Source of the DNA: Synechococcales cyanobacterium PMM_0003
GTDB taxonomy: Bacteria; Cyanobacteriota; Cyanobacteriia; Pseudanabaenales; Pseudanabaenaceae
NCBI GenBank assembly: GCA_949128015.1
Contig: CASBRC010000308.1
Coordinates: 1-7,427 of the forward strand
Direction of reading: 5' to 3'
DNA: 7,427 bases
The notes below the pieces were generated by a model. The model had not been told where the DNA came from and did not search any database. It saw nothing but the letters and a program-made list of their open reading frames with translations. Positions 1-4,846 of the stretch are shown here, piece after piece. The translations under genes and the position numbers were made by a program. Numbering within the stretch: the stretch's first letter is position 1; each line of letters begins with the position of its first letter.

Positions 1-1
1 C

Positions 2-22
2 TTCCCAACAATGGGATTAATC
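2..22 (+). repeat. Dispersed 21-bp semi-palindrome, copy 1
   Basis: Core TTCCCAACAATGGGATTAAT followed by C. TCCCA and TGGGA form inverted arms around ACAA, and GGGATTAATC forms the right half. The same sequence recurs at 4613-4633 (one change in the centre), 4714-4734 (one change), 6299-6319 (identical), degenerately at 6709-6728, and inverted at 874-891. This copy lies about 150 bp upstream of the -10 box of the first gene. It reads as a protein-binding site or operator rather than a mobile element, because each copy sits upstream of a gene. Confidence 0.85.
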
Positions 23-130
23 TTTGCTGACGATCGCACCTAATACTACTACTTGTAACATCTGCATACTACAAATTGCCTCTCAAAATCTCCCGACCAT
101 TTTGCGCTTGCAACCTTTGTTCTGTGGGGA

Positions 131-159
131 TTTTGGGGTGTCATACATGGTACTATAAT
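131..159 (+). promoter_or_regulatory. Promoter of the zinc-ribbon/HTH gene
   Basis: A perfect -10 TATAAT at 154-159 is preceded by ATGGTA (147-152), a signature shared with the promoters at 4798, 6360 and 6771. The only -35 candidate at the right distance, TTTTGG at 131-136 (17-bp spacer), is poor, so an activator or relaxed -35 use is possible. Transcription would start near 166, giving a leader of about 26 nt. Confidence 0.6.
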
Positions 160-191
160 GTATAAACTATGACTATTAGGTTTGACTGAAT

Positions 192-656
192 ATGGCACGA
201 ATTGCAAAATACCAGCTTAATTGCCCACAATGTTTGATTAGGGATCGGGTAGTCAGAAAAGGGCGTTACCCTGCTGCTGGAGATGGATTCTATCGGCTGG
301 TTTGTCGCCGATGTAATGTGAGTTTTACCCGGTTCATCCCTGAGTTAGCCACGGGCCCGTTAGCGCAGCCCGCCCCTACGGGGGCTGCGCCAACGGAGAG
401 GATCGCGCCCGATCGCCCCGTTAAATCTTGCAATCGAGGGGAGAAACACCCGCAGGCTAAATTAACAGAGAAACAGGTTGCAGATATTGTCACTTTGTCA
501 GACTCAGGATCGAGTGCGATCGAGCTTGCCGATCGTTACAACGTCTCTAAAGCCGCTATTACCAGTATTCTCTGTGGCATTAGTTGGTCGAGCATCACTG
601 GCATTATCCCCAAAACTCAGAAACTACCCGCGCGCGTTAAGAAAAAAGGGAGATAA
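192..656 (+). CDS. Small zinc-ribbon plus helix-turn-helix DNA-binding protein
   Basis: A 154-residue protein in three parts. Residues 11-41 carry two CxxC knuckles (C11/C14 and C38/C41) around VRKGR and a YRLVCRRC stretch, as in the zinc ribbons at the N-terminus of IS1 InsA-like and other transposon proteins. Residues 56-73 are a proline/alanine linker encoded by an inserted 52-bp repeat. Residues 83-137 start with GEKHPQAKLTEKQV and continue as a helix-turn-helix (ELADRYNVSKAAITSIL), resembling HTH modules attached to phage and homing HNH endonucleases; no HNH motif is present. The ATG at 192 is the first in frame after a TATAAT promoter; the Shine-Dalgarno (AGG at 178-180) is weak and distant. 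With two DNA-binding modules and no visible enzyme motif, a role as plasmid regulator or origin-binding accessory factor is inferred. A decayed transposon or homing-endonuclease fragment is the alternative. Confidence 0.8.
   Translation: MARIAKYQLNCPQCLIRDRVVRKGRYPAAGDGFYRLVCRRCNVSFTRFIPELATGPLAQPAPTGAAPTERIAPDRPVKSCNRGEKHPQAKLTEKQVADIVTLSDSGSSAIELADRYNVSKAAITSILCGISWSSITGIIPKTQKLPARVKKKGR
355..406 (+). repeat. 52-bp hairpin dispersed repeat, in-frame in the first gene
   Basis: The arms GTTAGCGCAGCCC (359-371) and GGGCTGCGCCAAC (382-394) pair across a short loop with one G-T wobble, followed by GGAGAGGATCGC. The copy at 3935-3986 has the same length and 47 of 52 identical positions; all five differences lie in the loop, so the arms are conserved. 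It encodes PLAQPAPTGAAPTERIAP (residues 56-73), joining the zinc ribbon to the HTH without breaking the frame. It resembles the small dispersed repeats described in filamentous cyanobacteria. Confidence 0.85.
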
Positions 657-663
657 GCCATAT

Positions 664-675
664 AGCGTATAGGTT
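664..675 (+). repeat. Direct repeat AGCGTATAGGTT, copy 1
   Basis: Twelve identical bases recur at 864-875, exactly 200 bp downstream; the two copies bracket most of the control region before rep. Possible binding site or iteron-like element. Confidence 0.6.
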
Positions 676-681
676 TGAGGT

Positions 682-740
682 AGTCACAGAATGCTGTATA
701 TTATAAAATATATCGTATGTGCTGTGACTCTCCCATTCTG
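682..740. promoter_or_regulatory. Overlapping inverted repeats with back-to-back promoter-like sequences
   Basis: AGTCACAG (682-689) pairs with CTGTGACT (722-729). CAGAATG (687-693) pairs with CATTCTG (734-740). The two pairings share CAG at 687-689 and so exclude each other in one RNA. Between them lies an AT-rich core with a smaller palindrome (TATATT 697-702, AATATA 707-712). On the plus strand TTGAGG (675-680), an 18-bp spacer and TATTAT (699-704) look like a promoter. On the minus strand GTCACA (728-723), a 17-bp spacer and TATAAT (705-700) look like another, directed into the 3' end of the first gene. Confidence 0.5.
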
Positions 741-792
741 CAACAGCGGGCGATCAAGTCAGGGCGATCGAGTCGAGGCGAACGTCCGGGTT

Positions 793-827
793 TTGTCTCA
801 TAGTATAGTATAGTTAAATAGAGACAA
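793..827. repeat. Inverted repeat TTGTCTC/GAGACAA enclosing tandem ATAGT
   Basis: TTGTCTC at 793-799 and GAGACAA at 821-827 are perfect 7-bp inverted arms. The loop begins with three tandem ATAGT units (800-814). On the minus strand TTGTCT (827-822), a 16-bp spacer and TACTAT (805-800) match a promoter at 4 of 6 positions in each box, so weak antisense transcription is conceivable. Confidence 0.5.
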
Positions 828-863
828 TTCAAAAGGTGCTATAAAAACGGCTCAAACCCTTAG

Positions 864-875
864 AGCGTATAGGTT
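864..875 (+). repeat. Direct repeat AGCGTATAGGTT, copy 2
   Basis: Identical to 664-675. Its last two bases overlap the start of the inverted operator copy at 874. Confidence 0.6.
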
Positions 876-891
876 CCCAGTGTTGGGAATT
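874..891 (-). repeat. Dispersed semi-palindrome, inverted copy before rep
   Basis: TTCCCA (874-879) and TGGGAA (884-889) are perfect arms around GTGT. Read on the minus strand it gives AATTCCCAACACTGGGAA, matching the AATTCCCAACAATGGGA part of the other copies with one difference. It sits about 20 bp upstream of the probable rep -35 box, a good place for an operator. Confidence 0.7.
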
Positions 892-909
892 ATCAGCAAT
901 GAATAGACC

Positions 910-938
910 TTGCCAATAAGTCAAAATTGGTGTAAACT
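910..938 (+). promoter_or_regulatory. Probable rep promoter
   Basis: TTGCCA (910-915), a 17-bp spacer and TAAACT (933-938) match a sigma-70 type promoter at 4 of 6 positions in each box. Transcription would start near 945, giving a leader of about 67 nt that begins at the A-tract and hairpin shared with the antisense RNA. A longer transcript from upstream promoter-like sequences (675-704) is also possible. Confidence 0.45.
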
Positions 939-947
939 ATATGCAGC

Positions 948-983
948 AAAAAAAATGGGCGACCGCTTGAAAGCTACCGCCCA
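948..983 (-). terminator. Intrinsic terminator of the antisense RNA
   Basis: A stem of six base pairs plus two G-U pairs (983-976 with 963-956), extended by an inner 3-bp helix, is followed on the minus strand by eight uninterrupted T (955-948). No T-tract follows the hairpin in the plus direction, where the sequence is A-rich, so the element is directional. Confidence 0.8.
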
Positions 984-1002
984 AATGAAAAATTAAAATA
1001 GT
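948..1002 (-). ncRNA. Antisense RNA to the rep leader (candidate copy-number control RNA)
   Basis: A minus-strand promoter over the rep start codon would begin transcription near 1002 (an A on the minus strand). The transcript runs through an AU-rich 5' part and a GC-rich hairpin (983-956) and ends in eight U (955-948), about 55 nt in all. The hairpin pairs TGGGCG (983-978) with CGCCCA (961-956). The next two positions pair as G-U and U-G only in the minus-strand RNA; in the plus-strand RNA they are A-C mismatches. Three further pairs close a UUCA loop. The RNA is fully complementary to the rep leader and reaches close to its ribosome-binding site. Size and position resemble countertranscribed RNAs that control plasmid rep genes, for example the small antisense RNA of pMV158. 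Expression and function are inferred. Confidence 0.7.
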
Positions 1003-1011
1003 AGGTACATT
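1003..1011 (+). promoter_or_regulatory. rep ribosome-binding site
   Basis: AGG at 1003-1005 lies 6 nt before the ATG at 1012 and is a weak Shine-Dalgarno. The 5' end of the predicted antisense RNA falls next to it, so duplex formation or a changed leader fold could limit initiation of rep. Confidence 0.45.
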
Positions 1012-1037
1012 ATGGCAGATTTTATTGAGTATGTCAA
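1009..1037 (-). promoter_or_regulatory. Antisense promoter overlapping the rep start codon
   Basis: On the minus strand a perfect -35 TTGACA (1037-1032) is separated by exactly 17 bp from CATAAT (1014-1009), five of six matches to TATAAT. The -10 box overlaps the rep ATG. It is the best sigma-70-type match I found in the window, stronger than the rep promoter itself, as expected for an antisense regulator made in excess. Confidence 0.75.
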
Positions 1038-4000
1038 GCTAGATACTACCCCAAGATTATTAGCACTGATTAAGAAAGATTTAGATGCAAGCGCGATCGA
1101 CACTGAGACGCAAGCTTTAAACTTTTCCCCTATAACGGGCGTTGACGCTTTTGATTTTGTGTACGGCGACAAAGCGCGCAAGTTGCAGGGCGGTTTTGGA
1201 GTTTCTGCACCGTGGATGAGAAGCCTATATAAGGTGCAAGATTTTACAGGCTGGATCTGCAATGGTAGGATTAGACACTTAGGCGGATCACCTTTCAAAA
1301 ATAGTGATGGCAGCGCGCGGCGGTACATGGCAGCATCGGATAAGCCGACCCCGATTACATTTATTGCACCTTCCCAAAGGGCGATCGAGTTAGCTGAGGC
1401 AAGATTTAATATCCCTAAGCCGATCGCATTAACTTACTGGCAATGGGTATTAACTTATTTTTTGCCTGTGGTAATAACAGAAGGCGAGAAAAAAGCGGCC
1501 GCGTTAATTTGTGCTGGAATACCTGCGATAAGTTTGCCTGGTATATTTACCGGGTTTAAGGCGATTCGGGATGAATCGGGAAATACTAAAGAGCGGTTGA
1601 TCCGGGAAGAGCTAAAAGAATTTGACCAACCCGGTCGCACGGTTTATATAATGTTCGATCGCCGTCCTGATCAGGATTTTGAGGCGACAGTTGAATTTAA
1701 AGCCTCAGCCATACTCAGCAGACAATTCAAAAAAGCGACCGTCAAGATTTGTAATTTACCGGGCCCCTATAAAGGGGCCGATGATTATCTCGCAGCGGGT
1801 GCGATTGCGGACATAGAGAAAGCTTTGACTGATTCGCGATCGGCGCAAAGTATGGAGCAAACGCGAATGTGGCGCGAATACAGACGCTTTGATGAGAAAG
1901 GTCAAAAGACACACAATCGCTTTTTTACAGCCTTAGAACCGCAAGCAAACAGCATCACAATAGTTAAATCTAACCTCAACTCAGGTAAGTCTCAATGGTT
2001 TGGTGATGTTGTTAGTAAAGTTAAACCCGTTAAAATTAACGGCAAACTTGCTAAAAAATCTGAGGCAGACGGCGTTATGGTGTCGATCGGACACAGGAAT
2101 TCTTTACAGGAGCAACTTTGTGAAAGATGGGATTTTGATCATCTTGACATACATAGTGCTTATGGTCGGTTTCAAGATCCTAACTTGCGGGTTGCCCTGT
2201 GCTTTGATAGTTTGCTGAAGTTACCGATCGAGATATTTGACGGTGCGACCGTGGTGATTGATGAGACAATGACGGCTATCAAACATTTATTAACTAGCTC
2301 TACACTCCGAGGCAAGCGACTCGATATTATCACTAGGTTTGAGTATATTGTAAGAGTATGCGACAGACTAATACTCATGGATGGCAATATGTCAGACTGG
2401 ATGGTGGATTATATTACAGCAATAGATCCCAAAAAATCTATAGATTTATACGACAATACCAGCGATCGGGAAACCCCCCCGATATTTTTTGTTGACGATA
2501 ATACTGTTACAAAGCGCAAGGCTGAAGAATGGCTAAACCTTCAAATTTTAGAAAGTTCTTTACCCGCGATTGTAGTTGACTCGATTATCAAGGCTGAAGC
2601 GATTGCAGAGCAATTGAGAAAACTTAAAGGGGAAGGCATACTGATTACCAGCAAAACCGTTACCGAAAAATGGGTTCGGGATTTTTTGAGAGCGCCTGAC
2701 GATTATATTGACGCTAATCCCGACCGCGTTAATTGGGCGGTTTGCACTCCCACTGTAGAAAGCGGTGTTTCTGTCGAGAAAGTTAGCAAGTTTGATACTC
2801 TGTTTTGCTGGTTTGTCGGAGTTGTGGGAATAAATGAAGCCGTGCAGATGTCGCGGCGGGTGCGGAATCCCGGTCGGATTATCGTATACGCTCCCAAAGT
2901 AGGGATCGACCATAAACGCAACGCGGGCGCGTTCGAGCAGGTGCTAATGGAAGATTTAGCAGTGCGGATTACTGCTGAAGCGGGTTTGTTTCCAGAAAGT
3001 ACGATCGGGGACAAAGTTATGGCGACACTCAGGGCGCAACTTGACAGTCCTCATGTACAAGCCTGGGCAAAAATGCAGGCTATCTCATACTTAGAGACTC
3101 GCAACTATCGAGAATTTTTATATCTTGCCTTTGAGTCTATGGGCATGAGTCCGCAGCGTGTAGAGGCTTATGAGATAGACTCTGAAGCTTATCGCACTGC
3201 TAAGCTAGAAGTACAGATTGTAGAATGCACTCAGATTTTTAACGCGCCCGACCTCACCGATTCAGAGGCAGAAGCGATCGGTAAAAAAATTGACTCGACT
3301 TGGATAGAACGTTGTAGCGTTCTTAAATACAAAATTCTCTATCGTTTTCCAGGCTTGCAAGATTCTCTCTTATGGACTGCTGATTTTGTCCACCGATTGA
3401 GGTATGCAGAACGCGATTTAACTAGCTCTATTGAGATGTTTTGGCTACTGACTCATCCAGAAGAGTCTAAGGCTCTACAAGCTCAAAAATGGGCGGGTAA
3501 AGAAGACCTTGATTTTTTCGTACCCGACCGGATTGGAGACCGCTGGATAATTATAGAAACCTTAAACCGTTTGGGCTTCCCTAAGCTATTGGCTGAAGGG
3601 CATCGCTACTCGGATCAGTCTTCAGACGTTTTGAATTTGATCGGCAAGATCCGATCGCACAAAACTGTTTCCAGAGTTACTGGGCATCCCGGTGATGCTA
3701 CTAACCTGCATTTTATCAACCGTACACTCATGCCGATGTTTGGCATCAAACCCGTAAAGCGTCAAGTACGGATGCCCGTACATACTGTGGGTGTGGATGG
3801 GACGCGGGTCAATTTCTACCACTACGATCGCGCCCACTCACACACAGCTAATTTTGAAGAGTTGATCCAATACGTTGATCGGAGGTTTCAACTCAAACTC
3901 GGAGCCGAACCCTCAGATTTACCCCAAATTCAGCGCCCGTTAGCGCAGCCCTCAAATCCGGGGGCTGCGCCAACGGAGAGGATCGCTCCAAACCCGGACA

Positions 4001-4446
4001 GCGCACAGGTTCCGATTGCTTCAGACAAGGGTAATATATCTCAAACGGAAACAATCAATATTGAGCGTTACAGAAGCCTCCAAAGCAATACTATAGTAGA
4101 TGTCAATGATTCTACTATAATTATACAAACAAATGATAATGCTTTGACAAGTAACCCGGATTACCCCATTTTTGAAGAAAACAGCGGGCGATCGGGTGAA
4201 ACCGTTGCAGAGAGGGCGATCGGGGCGATCGGCTCACTTGGAGTCGATGGTGGTGAGGACTCGCATAAATCTCAATCTGAAGAGTTTTTGACTGTTTGGG
4301 TACAAACCAATAGCATCGATCGCCCTAAAATTGAGCCTGCACTATTGATAGATTGCGAGCGAGAGGGCTTTAGCGTGACGATCGAGGGCGTGGTGTGGCT
4401 AATTGCTTGCGATGACTTATATTGGTTGCCTCCTGAGCCTTCCTAG
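1012..4446 (+). CDS. Large plasmid replication protein, DUF3854 / CyRepA1 type
   Basis: 1144 residues, a usual size for the cyanobacterial CyRepA1-type initiators. Residues about 150-260 look TOPRIM-like, as in DUF3854 proteins: VVITEGEKKA with E157, then VYIMFDRRPD (211-220) as the acidic motif, then KGADDYL. A helicase-like part follows: VKSNLNSGKS (318-327, a P-loop with K326), VVIDET (414-419, Walker B), CTPTVESGVS (578-587) and QMSRRVR (612-618) resembling SF2 motifs V and VI, as in viral origin-binding helicases. Residues after about 960 are low-complexity and include the in-frame repeat peptide PLAQPSNPGAAPTERIAP (976-993). The likely role is origin recognition, opening and perhaps priming of plasmid replication. 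The antisense RNA over its leader and the inverted operator upstream suggest tight dosage control. Family assignment comes from motifs and remembered family layout, not from a search. Confidence 0.85.
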   Translation: MADFIEYVKLDTTPRLLALIKKDLDASAIDTETQALNFSPITGVDAFDFVYGDKARKLQGGFGVSAPWMRSLYKVQDFTGWICNGRIRHLGGSPFKNSDGSARRYMAASDKPTPITFIAPSQRAIELAEARFNIPKPIALTYWQWVLTYFLPVVITEGEKKAAALICAGIPAISLPGIFTGFKAIRDESGNTKERLIREELKEFDQPGRTVYIMFDRRPDQDFEATVEFKASAILSRQFKKATVKICNLPGPYKGADDYLAAGAIADIEKALTDSRSAQSMEQTRMWREYRRFDEKGQKTHNRFFTALEPQANSITIVKSNLNSGKSQWFGDVVSKVKPVKINGKLAKKSEADGVMVSIGHRNSLQEQLCERWDFDHLDIHSAYGRFQDPNLRVALCFDSLLKLPIEIFDGATVVIDETMTAIKHLLTSSTLRGKRLDIITRFEYIVRVCDRLILMDGNMSDWMVDYITAIDPKKSIDLYDNTSDRETPPIFFVDDNTVTKRKAEEWLNLQILESSLPAIVVDSIIKAEAIAEQLRKLKGEGILITSKTVTEKWVRDFLRAPDDYIDANPDRVNWAVCTPTVESGVSVEKVSKFDTLFCWFVGVVGINEAVQMSRRVRNPGRIIVYAPKVGIDHKRNAGAFEQVLMEDLAVRITAEAGLFPESTIGDKVMATLRAQLDSPHVQAWAKMQAISYLETRNYREFLYLAFESMGMSPQRVEAYEIDSEAYRTAKLEVQIVECTQIFNAPDLTDSEAEAIGKKIDSTWIERCSVLKYKILYRFPGLQDSLLWTADFVHRLRYAERDLTSSIEMFWLLTHPEESKALQAQKWAGKEDLDFFVPDRIGDRWIIIETLNRLGFPKLLAEGHRYSDQSSDVLNLIGKIRSHKTVSRVTGHPGDATNLHFINRTLMPMFGIKPVKRQVRMPVHTVGVDGTRVNFYHYDRAHSHTANFEELIQYVDRRFQLKLGAEPSDLPQIQRPLAQPSNPGAAPTERIAPNPDSAQVPIASDKGNISQTETINIERYRSLQSNTIVDVNDSTIIIQTNDNALTSNPDYPIFEENSGRSGETVAERAIGAIGSLGVDGGEDSHKSQSEEFLTVWVQTNSIDRPKIEPALLIDCEREGFSVTIEGVVWLIACDDLYWLPPEPS
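3935..3986 (+). repeat. 52-bp hairpin dispersed repeat, in-frame in rep
   Basis: Same length as 355-406 and 47 of 52 positions identical, with all differences in the loop. It occupies the same codon phase as in the first gene and encodes PLAQP...GAAPTERIAP in the disordered-looking C-terminal tail of the replication protein. Confidence 0.85.
4092..4119. repeat. Perfect 9-bp inverted repeat with a TATAAT box inside the rep tail
   Basis: TATAGTAGA (4092-4100) and TCTACTATA (4111-4119) are perfect arms around a 10-nt spacer. The right arm merges into ACTATAAT (4114-4121), the same string that forms the -10 region of the promoters at 152, 6367 and 6778. It could be a regulatory site or an internal promoter, but no -35 is evident and the stretch is coding. 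Confidence 0.5.
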
Positions 4447-4540
4447 CTCTTTCTGGGCGATGTCGATCGCGCCCTTATAATCCGATCGCCCTTAATGCAG
4501 TCCTTGCTGCTATAGCCTTAGCCGTTACCCGTCGCAGCCT

Positions 4541-4566
4541 CGATCCGTTGTGGCGGGGATCGTTTT
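4541..4566 (+). terminator. Probable intrinsic terminator after rep
   Basis: CGATCC (4541-4546) and GGATCG (4557-4562) form a perfect 6-bp stem around a 10-nt loop, followed directly by TTTT (4563-4566). It lies about 95 bp after the rep stop codon. The short T-tract makes it moderate rather than strong. Confidence 0.55.
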
Positions 4567-4612
4567 GTCTGCTTACTTATATCTACATACTATAAAGGTT
4601 AATTCCGGATAA

Positions 4613-4633
4613 TTCCCAACATTGGGATTAATC
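4613..4633 (+). repeat. Dispersed semi-palindrome, copy with CATTGGGA centre
   Basis: Differs from the copy at 2-22 by one base, which extends the inverted arms to TCCCAA/TTGGGA. Confidence 0.8.
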
Positions 4634-4637
4634 TTGT

Positions 4638-4655
4638 GTAGTACGTGCATACTAC
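4638..4655. repeat. Inverted repeat GTAGTA/TACTAC
   Basis: GTAGTA (4638-4643) and TACTAC (4650-4655) are perfect arms around CGTGCA. The right part, TGCATACTAC, recurs at 63-72, also downstream of a copy of the semi-palindrome; the left part, TGTAGTA, recurs at 4738-4744. Confidence 0.6.
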
Positions 4656-4675
4656 GGTTTGTAACACGTTGGGTA

Positions 4676-4705
4676 CGATCCTCTCCGAGGGCTTCGCTAA
4701 CGGGC
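4676..4705 (-). repeat. Truncated copy of the 52-bp dispersed repeat
   Basis: On the minus strand it reads GCCCGTTAGCGAAGCCC, then TC, then GGAGAGGATCG. The outer ends match the copies at 355 and 3935, while the loop and right hairpin arm are missing. It sits between two operator copies and is non-coding. Confidence 0.75.
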
Positions 4706-4713
4706 GCAACAAA

Positions 4714-4734
4714 TTCCCAACAATGGGATTAACC
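4714..4734 (+). repeat. Dispersed semi-palindrome, copy upstream of the helicase
   Basis: Identical to copy 1 except TTAACC for TTAATC at the right end; 88 bp (start to start) upstream of the helicase -10 box. Confidence 0.8.
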
Positions 4735-4797
4735 TCATGTAGTATATACGTGTTACATAAAGATTACATTAGATTGATCCGGAATTGCTTGCGATAA

Positions 4798-4839
4798 ATG
4801 GTATAATATGGTAAGATACTAGAGAGATTAAAAAGGGAG
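4798..4839 (+). promoter_or_regulatory. Helicase promoter -10 and strong ribosome-binding site
   Basis: ATGGTA (4798-4803) overlaps a perfect TATAAT (4802-4807). No good -35 lies 16-18 bp upstream, as at the other ATGGTA promoters. AAGGGAG (4833-4839) lies 7 nt before the ATG at 4847 and is the best Shine-Dalgarno of the five genes; it fixes the start. Confidence 0.65.
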
Positions 4840-4846
4840 AAAAAAA

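Larger units (their letters stand above)
657..1011. other. Control region upstream of rep (355 bases, no protein gene)
   Basis: No credible protein-coding gene is seen. The stretch holds a 12-bp direct repeat exactly 200 bp apart (664 and 864), two overlapping inverted repeats (682-740), an inverted repeat around three tandem ATAGT units (793-827), an inverted copy of the dispersed operator (874-891), the probable rep promoter (910-938), and an antisense RNA (948-1002). This density is typical of a plasmid copy-number control region; a replication origin could also lie here. Confidence 0.6.
4601..4786. other. Repeat block bounded by 10-bp inverted repeats (candidate origin)
   Basis: AATTCCGGAT (4601-4610) and ATCCGGAATT (4777-4786) are perfect inverted repeats. 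Nested inside are TGTAACACG (4660-4668) and its inverse CGTGTTACA (4749-4757), two direct copies of the 21-bp semi-palindrome, and TGTAGTA starting 24 bp after each copy start (4637 and 4738). Repeated initiator sites next to rep are usual at plasmid origins, but no family-specific origin sequence is recognised, so the origin role is inference. Confidence 0.45.
4447..4846. other. 400-base intergenic region: terminator, nested repeats, candidate origin
   Basis: No convincing coding sequence. It opens with CGATCG-rich sequence and a possible weak hairpin (4455-4474), then a terminator (4541-4566). A repeat-dense block (4601-4786) follows, with two copies of the dispersed semi-palindrome, GTAGTA/TACTAC elements, a TGTAACACG/CGTGTTACA pair and a truncated dispersed repeat. 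It ends with the helicase promoter and ribosome-binding site. Confidence 0.6.

Noticed and set aside
478..672. Forward 64-codon frame overlapping the first gene
   Set aside because: Composition is that of an out-of-frame reading of the HTH region, with no start signal and no recognisable motif.
941..996. Tiny leader frames before rep (MQQKKWATA at 941-970 and ATG-AAA-AAT-stop at 985-996)
   Set aside because: Neither has a Shine-Dalgarno and the first may lie upstream of the transcript start; the hairpin is better explained by the antisense terminator.
993..1328. Reverse-strand open frame of 111 codons overlapping the start of rep
   Set aside because: It lies opposite conserved rep coding sequence and has no ribosome-binding site; its 3' end overlaps the antisense promoter region. 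It is a shadow frame.
1762..1779. Perfect hairpin GGCCCCT/AGGGGCC inside rep
   Set aside because: It encodes the family-like GPYKGADDYL segment and has no T-tract, so it is most likely a by-product of coding.
2560..3014. Two overlapping reverse frames (117 and 103 codons) inside rep
   Set aside because: They are antiparallel to the helicase-like core and have no promoter or domain; they arise from codon bias on the coding strand.
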